Assembly: GCA_047975545.1 (NCBI GenBank) | Contig: JBKEDS010000046.1 | Coordinates: 34,400 to 98,399 of the forward strand | DNA from: JBKEDS01 sp047975545 | Lineage (GTDB): Bacteria > Bacteroidota > Bacteroidia > Flavobacteriales > Flavobacteriaceae | Reading direction: 5' to 3' | Length of the DNA: 64,000 nt | Program-made: the position numbers and the translations under genes | Notes under the pieces: model-generated | Told to the model about the DNA's origin: nothing | What the model saw: only the letters and a program-made list of their open reading frames with translations | Databases searched by the model: none | Shown: piece by piece, positions 36,890 through 45,321 of the stretch | How positions within the stretch are numbered: the stretch's first letter is position 1 | How the letters are laid out: each line of letters starts with the position of its first letter

Positions 36890-38989
36890 ATGAAAAACAC
36901 ATTTCTTTTTTTGGCACTTTTCGTGCTATCGGTCGCTGTTTATGCGCAGGGCCAAAACGTTCAAATTAAACAAGATTCCACCAAAACCGAACAATTGGAC
37001 GAGGTTTTGGTAAATGCCGTAAGGGTAAGTGCCACATCGCCCATTACCCATTCCAACCTAACAAAAGCCCAATTGGAGCAACGCAACTTGGGGCAGGACA
37101 TTCCCACGCAGCTAAACTTTTTGCCTTCGGTAGTTACCACCAGCGATGCCGGTGCGGGTATAGGTTATACCAGCATTAGGGTTCGGGGCACCGATGCCAC
37201 CCGGGTAAATGTTACCATTAACGGTATTCCGTACAACGATGCCGAAAGCCAAGGCTCGTTTTGGGTTAATTTGGGCGATTTTACCTCCTCGGTACAAAGC
37301 CTGCAATTACAGCGCGGGGTTGGCACATCTACCAACGGTTCGGGCGCTTTTGGGGCCAGTTTAAACGTGCTTACCGATGCGGTTTCCGAAAAGGCCTCGG
37401 CCGAAATAGCCAACAGTTTTGGTAGCTACAACACCCGAAAACATACCGTAAAATTAAGTACGGGGCTGCTGAACGACCATTTTGAGGTGTCGGGACGCTT
37501 TTCCAAAATTTATTCCGATGGTTATGTGGACAGGGCGTTTACCGATTTAAAATCGTATTTCCTGCAAGGTATTTATACCGACGATAACACCTTAATAAAG
37601 GCCATAACCTTTGGCAATGTCGAGCATACCTACCAAGCGTGGTACGGCCTTACCGCCGATGAAATGGAAGAAAACCGCCGCCAAAACCCGTACACCTACG
37701 ACAACGAAACCGATAACTATTGGCAAGACCACTACCAATTGCATTGGAACGAAAAATGGAGTAAATATTGGTCCACAAACTTGGGGCTAAACTACACCAA
37801 AGGCAAGGGGTATTTTGAGCAGTACAAGCCCGAGGAACCGGCCGCCGATTTTAACAACCTTATCGAAAACGATAGCGATGTTATCGTGCGCCGTTGGTTG
37901 GACAACAATTTTTATGTGGCCAATGCCAATGTAACTTATAAAAAGAATGCTTTGGAAATTATTTCGGGCCTATCGTACAGCAATTATTCGGGCAACCATT
38001 TTGGCGAGGTTATTTGGGGAAGCAACCTGGCCGAAAACACCAATATTCGCGACCGCTACTATAATGGCGATGCCACGAAAAACGATTTCAGTATTTTTAG
38101 TAAAGCAACTTTTAAAATAGTTGAAAAACTAACCGGGTTTATCGACCTTCAAGGGCGTTTTGTGGGTTATAAAACCAATGGCACTAATTCCGATTTAAAT
38201 GAGTTTATTACCAATGCCAATTTTAGTTTTTTCAATCCCAAAGTTGGCACAACCTACAAACACAGTAATTTAAGCAGTTTTTACGCCTCGTATGCCCGTG
38301 CCAACCGCGAGCCCAATCGCGATGATTTTAAGGCGGGCGTTACCGAAAACGAAACCCTTAACGATATTGAACTGGGTTGGCGCTACGGCACGCCTAAGTT
38401 TCAGTTAAATTCTAACATATATTATATGTTTTACCAAAACCAATTGGTGCTAACGGGCGAGGTGGACGATGTAGGAAGCCCCATTCGTGCCACCAGCGGT
38501 AAAAGTTATAGGTTAGGCTTAGAGGTCGACGCTAATATCAGGTTTTCCAACAAATTTAACATGGCACCAAATATAGCGCTAAGCACTAACAAAAACAGGA
38601 ATTTTAATATTTCGGAAGATGATGAGCTTGTTAACCTTGGGGATACCGATATTTCGTTTTCTCCCAATGTGATAATAGGTAATGCGTTTAACTATTATCC
38701 CGTTAAAAACTTGCAACTGTCCTTGTTTAGTAAATTTGTAGGAAAGCAGTATTTAAACAATATTGAAGATGAGCAGGGTACGTTAAAAAACTATTTCGTG
38801 AGCGATTTTAACGCCAATTATGAAATTGTTCCGAAGAAAATTTTTAAATCTATCATGTTTTCCGGTTTGGTAAACAATATGTTTAACAAAAAATACGCCT
38901 CCAACGGTACCGATTATGGTGGCGGTTATGTTTACTACTATCCGCAGGCTACCACTAACTTTTTGTTGGGGCTAACCCTAAAATTTTAA
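36890..38989 (+). CDS. TonB-dependent receptor, probably for thiamine or thiamine phosphate
   Basis: 699 residues. A signal peptide (about 1-20, ending VYAQG) is followed by a plug domain (about 38-150, with TQLNFLPSVVTTSD and IRVRGTDATRVNVTINGIPYND, written here in parts) and a 22-strand barrel ending LLGLTLKF. The N-terminus shows a TonB-box-like EQLDEVLV. TonB-dependent receptors import scarce solutes across the outer membrane. Control by a TPP riboswitch is the evidence for thiamine; such riboswitch-linked receptors have been described in Bacteroidota. The gene is followed by a terminator and is not next to a transporter or thi gene here. Confidence 0.9.
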   Translation: MKNTFLFLALFVLSVAVYAQGQNVQIKQDSTKTEQLDEVLVNAVRVSATSPITHSNLTKAQLEQRNLGQDIPTQLNFLPSVVTTSDAGAGIGYTSIRVRGTDATRVNVTINGIPYNDAESQGSFWVNLGDFTSSVQSLQLQRGVGTSTNGSGAFGASLNVLTDAVSEKASAEIANSFGSYNTRKHTVKLSTGLLNDHFEVSGRFSKIYSDGYVDRAFTDLKSYFLQGIYTDDNTLIKAITFGNVEHTYQAWYGLTADEMEENRRQNPYTYDNETDNYWQDHYQLHWNEKWSKYWSTNLGLNYTKGKGYFEQYKPEEPAADFNNLIENDSDVIVRRWLDNNFYVANANVTYKKNALEIISGLSYSNYSGNHFGEVIWGSNLAENTNIRDRYYNGDATKNDFSIFSKATFKIVEKLTGFIDLQGRFVGYKTNGTNSDLNEFITNANFSFFNPKVGTTYKHSNLSSFYASYARANREPNRDDFKAGVTENETLNDIELGWRYGTPKFQLNSNIYYMFYQNQLVLTGEVDDVGSPIRATSGKSYRLGLEVDANIRFSNKFNMAPNIALSTNKNRNFNISEDDELVNLGDTDISFSPNVIIGNAFNYYPVKNLQLSLFSKFVGKQYLNNIEDEQGTLKNYFVSDFNANYEIVPKKIFKSIMFSGLVNNMFNKKYASNGTDYGGGYVYYYPQATTNFLLGLTLKF

Positions 38990-39010
38990 GGTTAAAACAG
39001 TGAATATTCC

Positions 39011-39044
39011 AAACCTGCAAGGTTTTAAAAACCTTGTAGGTTTT
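39011..39044 (+). terminator. Terminator hairpin of the CCTGCAAGG/CCTTGTAGG family
   Basis: AAACCTGCAAGGTTT pairs with AAACCTTGTAGGTTT (one G-U pair). It lies 21 nt after the receptor stop codon and reaches the 3' end of the convergent lipoprotein gene. Confidence 0.75.
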
Positions 39045-39471
39045 AATTTGAAATAATAAGCGTATTGCCACTTTGCGTAACAGCGTAATATTTTAAAGTA
39101 CAATGCAGCGTGTCGTCGCCCAAAGCCTGCCCGGTAACCAAACTATAAGTGTTGCCGTTTTCGCAATTGGAGGTGGCTTCCAGCCCTTTATTTTTTAATA
39201 CTGAGCAATCGCTATAAACATCGTTGGGATCCGCGGCGTCCCAAGCATGAAAACTTAACCCCGTACTGGCTATTATAATGCCATGGTTTCCGCCATAATT
39301 TGGAATATAAACCGAATTGCCCCCACTTTTTAGCACACTATATTCAGGTAGACTAAGGTCTATGGATAAGCTAAAATCCCTATCTATAAGGTACCTGCAC
39401 CTTTCATCCACATTATTACTGCTGCAACCCCATAAAACAAGCACAAAAAGAAGGTTAAAACCAAGTTTCAT
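39043..39471 (-). CDS. Lipoprotein with a Rieske-like but ligand-poor domain
   Basis: 142 residues from the ATG giving MKLGFNLLF; the longer frame to 39561 lacks a sensible N-terminus. A lipoprotein signal ends in LWGCSS, so Cys16 is the likely lipidated residue. The remaining domain contains FHAWDAADPNDVYSDCS and SNCENGNTYSLVTGQ, which recall the cluster-binding loops of Rieske proteins, but the CxH...CxxH pattern is missing both histidines. It may be a non-metal-binding relative. Conserved neighbourhood with greA is likely in the class (from memory). Confidence 0.6.
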   Translation of the reverse strand: MKLGFNLLFVLVLWGCSSNNVDERCRYLIDRDFSLSIDLSLPEYSVLKSGGNSVYIPNYGGNHGIIIASTGLSFHAWDAADPNDVYSDCSVLKNKGLEATSNCENGNTYSLVTGQALGDDTLHCTLKYYAVTQSGNTLIISN

Positions 39472-39549
39472 AAACGAAGAATTTATACGGTGTAATGTAC
39501 AATAAAAATTAAAGAAGAATTGATTAAATATTTTGTATATTTGTAAAGC

Positions 39550-39575
39550 AATCTCGTTCATGCGGGATTTTTTTT
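39550..39575 (+). terminator. Orphan plus-strand terminator in front of greA
   Basis: AATCTCG pairs with CGGGATT (one G-U pair) around the loop TTCATG and is followed by eight T. The nearest upstream plus-strand gene has its own terminator at 39011, so this one can act only on transcripts started nearby, including a possible greA leader. A TATATTTG box lies at 39536-39543. Confidence 0.6.
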
Positions 39576-39641
39576 ATGCTGAACACTTACTAAAAATTTA
39601 AAGTAAGGTTCGGCTTATTTATTATAATAAACGATGAAGTT

Positions 39642-40115
39642 ATGAGTAAAGTATCATACTATACACCGGAAGGACTAAAAAAATTAAGGGACGAGCTAAA
39701 CCAGCTTAAGGATGTGGAGCGCCCAAGAGCCTCGCAAGCCATTGCCGAAGCAAGGGATAAAGGCGATTTAAGCGAAAATGCCGAATACGATGCCGCCAAG
39801 GAAGCCCAAGGCTTATTGGAAATGAAAATTTCGAAGTTGGAAGAAACCCTATCGAACGCCCGTTTGATAGACGAGTCGCAGTTGGATACCTCGAAAGTTT
39901 TGGTGCTGTCGAAAGTAAAAATAAAAAACCAGACTAACGGCATGGAGGTTACCTATACCCTTGTGGCCGAAAGCGAGGCCGATTTAGCATCGGGCAAAAT
40001 TTCGGTAAATTCGCCCATTGGAAAAGGACTGTTGGGCAAATCGGTTGGCGATGTAGCCGAAATTAAAGTACCAAACGGTATTATGAAATTCGATATTATT
40101 GAAATTTCAAGGTAA
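39642..40115 (+). CDS. greA: Transcription elongation factor GreA
   Basis: 157 residues, the standard length. The N-terminal coiled coil (about 7-75) bears the acidic tip segment GDLSENAEYDAAKEAQ; its Asp/Glu pair enters the RNA polymerase secondary channel to stimulate transcript cleavage. The C-terminal FKBP-like domain includes SPIGKGLLGKSVGDV. It rescues backtracked polymerase. It starts at ATG, with an orphan terminator 66 nt upstream. Confidence 0.97.
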   Translation: MSKVSYYTPEGLKKLRDELNQLKDVERPRASQAIAEARDKGDLSENAEYDAAKEAQGLLEMKISKLEETLSNARLIDESQLDTSKVLVLSKVKIKNQTNGMEVTYTLVAESEADLASGKISVNSPIGKGLLGKSVGDVAEIKVPNGIMKFDIIEISR

Positions 40116-40156
40116 TATCCATTTCACCAAAACAAAAAAAATAAAATCTAAAATTA

Positions 40157-40190
40157 AAGATTCCTAATGCGTTTTTATTAGGAATCTTTT
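40157..40190 (+). terminator. Intrinsic terminator between greA and the HIT gene
   Basis: AAAGATTCCTAA and TTAGGAATCTTT form a 12-bp stem, followed by a T-rich stretch. It ends the greA transcript 41 nt after its stop codon. Confidence 0.8.
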
Positions 40191-40219
40191 ATATTTAGGG
40201 AAATCAAAACCCACAACAA

Positions 40220-40609
40220 ATGGCTTCAATATTTACCAAAATAGTTAACGGTGAAATTCCGTGCTACAAAATAGCCGAAACCGATGCGTTTTTGGCATTC
40301 TTGGATGTAAACCCAAACAGCAAGGGGCATACGCTGTGCATCCCCAAAAAGGAAGTGGACAAGATTTTCGATTTGGACGAAGCAACCTATATGGGCTTAA
40401 TGCAATTTTCCAGACAAGTGGCCAAGGCCATAGCGCAGGCCATACCCTGCAAACGTGTGGGCGTTTCGGTTATTGGGCTGGAGGTGCCGCATACGCACGT
40501 GCATTTAATTCCACTGCACAGTATGGACGATGCCCGTTTTATAAACAAAACAAAGCTAACGCCAAACGAGTTCATAGAGATTGCCAATAGTATTAAGGCG
40601 TGTTTATAA
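40220..40609 (+). CDS. HIT family nucleotide-binding hydrolase
   Basis: 129 residues, with the histidine-triad motif HTHVHLIPL (His91, 93, 95 active residues) and the N-terminal IFTKIVNGEIPCYKIAE. HIT hydrolases split nucleoside 5'-phosphoramidates or dinucleoside polyphosphates; the true substrate in bacteria is uncertain. It follows the greA terminator and has its stop 14 nt from the convergent uxaA. Confidence 0.94.
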   Translation: MASIFTKIVNGEIPCYKIAETDAFLAFLDVNPNSKGHTLCIPKKEVDKIFDLDEATYMGLMQFSRQVAKAIAQAIPCKRVGVSVIGLEVPHTHVHLIPLHSMDDARFINKTKLTPNEFIEIANSIKACL

Positions 40610-40623
40610 ACTTCCTTGTAATA

Positions 40624-42234
40624 TTACAACGAAACCCCGCGTCGCCAAGGGATAAAATCGTTTTGGTTTAATAGCTTGGCCTTGGTTTGTACCTTACCGC
40701 TTGCTACATCTATAATAAAATCCAACATTTCGTCGGCCATTTCGTCAATGGTTTTTTCGCCACGGATTACAGCACCGGTTTCAATATCGATTATATCCGG
40801 CATTTTTTCCTTTAGTTCGGTATTGGATGCTACTTTTATAATAGGTGTAACAGGGTTTCCCGTCGGCGTACCCAAGCCTGTTGTAAACAACACCACATTA
40901 GCACCGGAGCCGGCCAAGCCCGTTGTGCTTTCCACATCGTTTCCGGGCGTGCAAAGTAAATTTAGGCCCGGTTTTGTAATATACTCGCCGTAATCCAAGA
41001 CACCTTGCACGGGCGAGGTACCACCTTTTTTAGCTGCTCCTGCCGATTTCATGGCATCGGTAATCAAGCCGTCCTTTATGTTTCCGGGCGAAGGGTTCAT
41101 ATCGAAACCCGAACCGGCATCGACTACCTTTTTTTCGTAGGCTTTCATTAATTGTAAAAACTTTTCACCATCGGCATCGCTAACGCAACGGTTTACCAAT
41201 TCCTGCTCTACACCGCACAGTTCGGGGAACTCGGCCAAAATGGTGGTACCGTTTAAAGCAACAAGCATATCGGAAACCACACCCAAGGTTGGGTTGGCCG
41301 AAATACCCGAAAATCCATCGGAACCACCACACTCCAAACCTACTTTTAATTTAGATAATGGTGCGGGCTTGCGTTCGGCTTGGTTTGCTTTTTTTATGGC
41401 TTCGAACGATTGTTTTACAATGGCAGTTAACATTTGGTCCACCGTGCCCATTTGTTGTTGTTCGAAAATTAAAATAGGCTTGTTTATATTGGGGTTTATG
41501 GCGTTTAAGGCATCCTTAAACACACTTATTTGAAGGTTTTGGCAGCCCAGGCTTAATATGGTGGCGCCCGCTACATTAGGATTGTTAACATAGCCCGCCA
41601 AAAGCATGGCTAAATTTTCGGAATCTTGCCGAATGGCGCCACAACCACCCGGGTGCGTTATAAACTTGACATCGATATTATCGAACACATTTTCGGTTCT
41701 ATCCTCAAATGCGGTTTGGCCTGTTTCGCCACTTACCAAGGAACGCAACAGCATTTGTTGTGTGCTTGTTTTTTGTTTTAAAAGTTCGCGTTCGAAAATA
41801 TCCTTTAAAATTTCAATATTTCGGTTTTCGCAAAACACCAAGGGAAAAAACAGCCAAACGTTTTCGGTGCCTACTTGGCCATCTTCGCGATGGTAGCCAA
41901 GAAAGGTTCGGTTTTTCCATTTGTCCACGTTTGGGGGCGTCCATGTAAACGATTCGGTTTTTCCGGTTACCTTTTCGCTTTGGTGCTTTACGTTTTCGGT
42001 AGTTAGTACATCGCCTTTTTCAATAACGCCATTGGCCGAACCTACCAGTACACCGTACATGATAATGCGGTCGCCAGCCTCGAACTTTTGCAAGGCTATT
42101 TTGTGCTTGGATTTTGTATTGGACAGTACCTTAATGTTTTCGCCTTGAAAAGGAATAACCTCGCCCGCTTTTAAATTTACAAGGGCAACGGCAACGTTAT
42201 CGGTTGGGTTTACTTTTATAATTTTTTTCTGCAT
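40624..42234 (-). CDS. uxaA: Altronate dehydratase
   Basis: 536 residues, the full two-domain length: an N-terminal SAF domain (about 1-95) and the C-terminal GD_AH catalytic part with HPGGCGAIRQDSENLAMLL and ECGGSDGFSGISANPTLG motifs. It dehydrates D-altronate to 2-keto-3-deoxygluconate in galacturonate breakdown. It is the last gene of the hexuronate operon and starts 12 nt after uxaB. The next enzymes, KDG kinase and KDPG aldolase, are not in the window. Confidence 0.95.
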   Translation of the reverse strand: MQKKIIKVNPTDNVAVALVNLKAGEVIPFQGENIKVLSNTKSKHKIALQKFEAGDRIIMYGVLVGSANGVIEKGDVLTTENVKHQSEKVTGKTESFTWTPPNVDKWKNRTFLGYHREDGQVGTENVWLFFPLVFCENRNIEILKDIFERELLKQKTSTQQMLLRSLVSGETGQTAFEDRTENVFDNIDVKFITHPGGCGAIRQDSENLAMLLAGYVNNPNVAGATILSLGCQNLQISVFKDALNAINPNINKPILIFEQQQMGTVDQMLTAIVKQSFEAIKKANQAERKPAPLSKLKVGLECGGSDGFSGISANPTLGVVSDMLVALNGTTILAEFPELCGVEQELVNRCVSDADGEKFLQLMKAYEKKVVDAGSGFDMNPSPGNIKDGLITDAMKSAGAAKKGGTSPVQGVLDYGEYITKPGLNLLCTPGNDVESTTGLAGSGANVVLFTTGLGTPTGNPVTPIIKVASNTELKEKMPDIIDIETGAVIRGEKTIDEMADEMLDFIIDVASGKVQTKAKLLNQNDFIPWRRGVSL

Positions 42235-42246
42235 ATTGCTGATGGC

Positions 42247-43692
42247 TTAATATGTTTTGCTGTAATTTTCAAATCCTTTTTCAATACCATTCTCATCAAT
42301 TTCCTTTAAGGCTAATGCAATGGCTTCTGCTAAATTATCGATTTTATTTAAATCTTCACCCCAATAGTCTACAATACTTAATGTTTTTTTGGCTATTTGG
42401 TTGTAATCGGTAGTTTTCCAAATTTCGGCAAAGGTGTTTACAATATCCTCGCTATCGTTTACGGGGAGGGTTTCGCCTTTCCAAGTACCTTTGTAAAACC
42501 GGATTAAGGCTGCAAAGGCAAACGTTAGGTTAGTCGGTATTTTATTATGAATACTTACATATTCCAACAAACTGGGCAGTACTCTTACCTTGAATTTTGA
42601 AATGGAATTTAATGCAATACTGGACAGGTTATGGACGATAAACGGGTTTCGGAAGCGGTCGAAAATTTCTTCGGCAAAACTGTTTAGTTCGGTTTTGTCC
42701 ATTGGCAAGGTGTCTATAATTTCGTTAAAAACAGCGTGGTTGATAAAACTTCCGGTAAACGGATTATCCACGGTTTGTTTTACGGTTTTATTGCCATAAA
42801 GCAACGAAAACGGCACCATTGCCGTGTGCGCCCCGTTTAAAATACGGACTTTTCGGGTGCGGTAAGGCTGCATGTCGGCAACAATTTTTACGTCTAATCC
42901 GGTTTTTTCGAATGGCAGTTTGGCTTTCAGGGTGTCGTTGCCTTCGATAACCCACAGTAAAAATACTTCGGCGGCAACAATTAGGTTATCCTGATAATCC
43001 AATTGGGCATTGTAAGCCTCAATATCGTCTTTAGGGTAACCGGGAACAATCCTATCCACCAAAGTACTGTGAAAAGCGTTGTGCTTTAATATCCAGTTTT
43101 TAAAGTCGTTGCCCAAATTCCAATCGATTACATATTGTAGTATAATGTCTTTTAAAGTTTCGGAATTGTGGTTAATCAACTCGCAGGGAATAATGGTAAG
43201 TCCTTTATCGGGGCTGCCGTTAAAGTGCTTAAACCTTTCGTATAACAAAACGGTTAACTTGGCGGGAAACGAGCTTGGCGGCTGCATATCCTTGGTGTCC
43301 GAAGCCACATAGGCAATGCCCGCTTCGGTAGTGTTGGATATTACAAACTCTAAGGCTTCTTCTTTGGCCAGGCTTAAATAATCGGCGAAATTGGCATAAG
43401 GGTCTATGCCTTTAACAATATTGGAAATAAGTTCTATTTCTTGAATTTCGGTACCTTTTTTAACGCCTTTCATAAACAGGGTGTACAGGCCGTCTTGGTC
43501 GTTAAGCATGTTAACCAAACCTTTGTCTATGGGCTGTACCACGGCAATTCCGGCATTAAAGTTTGCGGTTTTGTTTAGTTCCTGAAAGGCATAATCGATA
43601 AAAGCCCGTAAAAAATTGCCCTCGCCAAATTGCACGATTTTAATGGGAAGTTTGTCTTCCAAGCCTACATTTGCTCTATTTAGTTTTTTCAT
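42247..43692 (-). CDS. uxaB: Tagaturonate reductase
   Basis: 481 residues, matching UxaB length, a mannitol-dehydrogenase-family enzyme. The N-terminal Rossmann part shows IKIVQFGEGNFLRAFIDY, and the catalytic region KVRILNGAHTAMVPFSLL contains the conserved Lys and Asn/His residues. It reduces D-tagaturonate to D-altronate with NADH. A hairpin (CCTTGTGATG with CATCGCAAGG, 43730-43760) lies between the upstream transporter gene and this one, perhaps an mRNA processing or stability element. Confidence 0.94.
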   Translation of the reverse strand: MKKLNRANVGLEDKLPIKIVQFGEGNFLRAFIDYAFQELNKTANFNAGIAVVQPIDKGLVNMLNDQDGLYTLFMKGVKKGTEIQEIELISNIVKGIDPYANFADYLSLAKEEALEFVISNTTEAGIAYVASDTKDMQPPSSFPAKLTVLLYERFKHFNGSPDKGLTIIPCELINHNSETLKDIILQYVIDWNLGNDFKNWILKHNAFHSTLVDRIVPGYPKDDIEAYNAQLDYQDNLIVAAEVFLLWVIEGNDTLKAKLPFEKTGLDVKIVADMQPYRTRKVRILNGAHTAMVPFSLLYGNKTVKQTVDNPFTGSFINHAVFNEIIDTLPMDKTELNSFAEEIFDRFRNPFIVHNLSSIALNSISKFKVRVLPSLLEYVSIHNKIPTNLTFAFAALIRFYKGTWKGETLPVNDSEDIVNTFAEIWKTTDYNQIAKKTLSIVDYWGEDLNKIDNLAEAIALALKEIDENGIEKGFENYSKTY

Positions 43693-43802
43693 GTGTTAAT
43701 GTTTATTGGTTTTTAATTGCCACACCCAACCTTGTGATGATTACAGCAACCATCGCAAGGTTTATATTCTTGATATGTTAAATTTATTATTGGGGTTATT
43801 GG

Positions 43803-45257
43803 TTATAAATCGGTTATTGGTTTGTATTTGGGGACTAAGGTTTTCATAACTATCCACCCTATTAAGTAACAAACGGCACATATTGAAAAGATAATGAAAT
43901 AGCCGGCCTCAATGCCTTGGAACCCCATAAAGGACATATTTGAACTTTCGCTAAAATCGAATAAAAGCCCTGAGCCTTTGTTGATAAGGGTAGAGCCCAA
44001 TCCGCCCGCCAAACCGCCAATACCGGTAATGGTGGCAATTGCCTTTTTTGGGAACATATCGCCCACGGTAGTAAAAATATTGGCCGACCATGCTTGGTGC
44101 GCCGCACCCGCAATGCCAATAATTATTACGGGAATCCAATACGTGTAATGCCCTAAAGGTTGCGCAATAAGTGCCAATAATGGAAAAAATGCAAAAATTA
44201 ACATGGCCCGCATACGGCCTTCATAAGGGTTCATGCCTTTTTTGTCGACAAAGTAAGTTGGCAGCCATCCACCAATGATTGAAAGCAGCGTTATCATGTA
44301 TAAAACGAACAGTGGAAATGCAGCTTCGGTAGAATCCATACCATAAACCGAGCTTAAATATGCTGGTGTCCAAAACAAGAAAAACCACCAAACGCCATCG
44401 GTCATGAATTTACCAAAGGCAAACGCCCAAGTTTGTTTGTATTTAAAACAGTCCTTTAACGAAACTTTTTTAGTGTTTTCGGGAACATAGCCTTCAATTT
44501 GGCTATCGGTAATATTATCCTGTTGGATGTACTCCAACTCGGCAGCATTAACTTTTGCGCTTTTTTCGGGTTTATCGTACATAAATTGCCAAAAGCCCAT
44601 CCATAAAAAACCAAGGGCGCCTATAATTATAAACGCCATTTCCCAACCGTAGGCCTTGGCTATAAAAGGAATGGTAACCGGAGCGGCCAAAGCTCCAACG
44701 GTTGCTCCCGCATTAAAGATACTTGTAGCAAAGGCACGATCCTTTTTAGGAAAGTATTCGGCCGTGGTTTTAATGGCGGCGGGAAAGTTTCCGGCTTCAC
44801 CAACGGCCAAAACAAATCGTGCAAAAATAAACAGGGTTACGCTTACCGAAATAACCAAGCCCGTATCGTTAATAGTGCTAATAACCTCTCTTGCGCCTTC
44901 GAATCCTACAAACCACTCGCCCGTTATATAGCCCGAAGTGGCAATACCCGCAAAAGCGTGCAAACAGGCACCGACAGACCAAACCCCAATAGCCCAAAGG
45001 AACCCTTTTTTGGTGTCCATAATATCGACAAAACGACCTGCAAACAACAAGGAAACAGCGTAAAATATAGAAAACAGGGCGGTTATGTTTCCGTAGTCGT
45101 TATTGGTCCAATGAAATTCGGGTGCTATAAAATCTTTCCACGTTAGGGAAAGCACTTGCCTATCGAGATAATTTATGGTTGTTGCCGCAAATAGAAGCGT
45201 GCATATAAGCCATCTGTACTTGGTTGCCTTGGTTGTAGTTGTTGTAGTTTCCTTCAT
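43803..45257 (-). CDS. MFS hexuronate transporter
   Basis: 484 residues with 12 membrane segments and the anion:cation symporter family (ACS) look, including TTINYLDRQVLSLTW and EAGNFPAAIKTTAEYFPKKDRA, written in parts. The family includes ExuT for galacturonate and glucuronate. An insert between segments 3 and 4 (about 85-135, with GYITGEWFVGFEGAREV) makes it longer than E. coli ExuT. Its position inside the uxa operon makes galacturonate or its lyase products the likely substrate. Confidence 0.9.
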   Translation of the reverse strand: MKETTTTTTKATKYRWLICTLLFAATTINYLDRQVLSLTWKDFIAPEFHWTNNDYGNITALFSIFYAVSLLFAGRFVDIMDTKKGFLWAIGVWSVGACLHAFAGIATSGYITGEWFVGFEGAREVISTINDTGLVISVSVTLFIFARFVLAVGEAGNFPAAIKTTAEYFPKKDRAFATSIFNAGATVGALAAPVTIPFIAKAYGWEMAFIIIGALGFLWMGFWQFMYDKPEKSAKVNAAELEYIQQDNITDSQIEGYVPENTKKVSLKDCFKYKQTWAFAFGKFMTDGVWWFFLFWTPAYLSSVYGMDSTEAAFPLFVLYMITLLSIIGGWLPTYFVDKKGMNPYEGRMRAMLIFAFFPLLALIAQPLGHYTYWIPVIIIGIAGAAHQAWSANIFTTVGDMFPKKAIATITGIGGLAGGLGSTLINKGSGLLFDFSESSNMSFMGFQGIEAGYFIIFSICAVCYLIGWIVMKTLVPKYKPITDL

Positions 45258-45321
45258 GATTAATATTTAGAGTGATGTTTTTTAGTTGATTCGGAAATTT
45301 AAGCAATAATTATGTTTTTTT

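Noticed and set aside
39472..39561. Longer N-terminus of the Rieske-like lipoprotein
   Set aside because: The longer start would bury the lipoprotein signal; the ATG at 39471 gives a proper lipobox.
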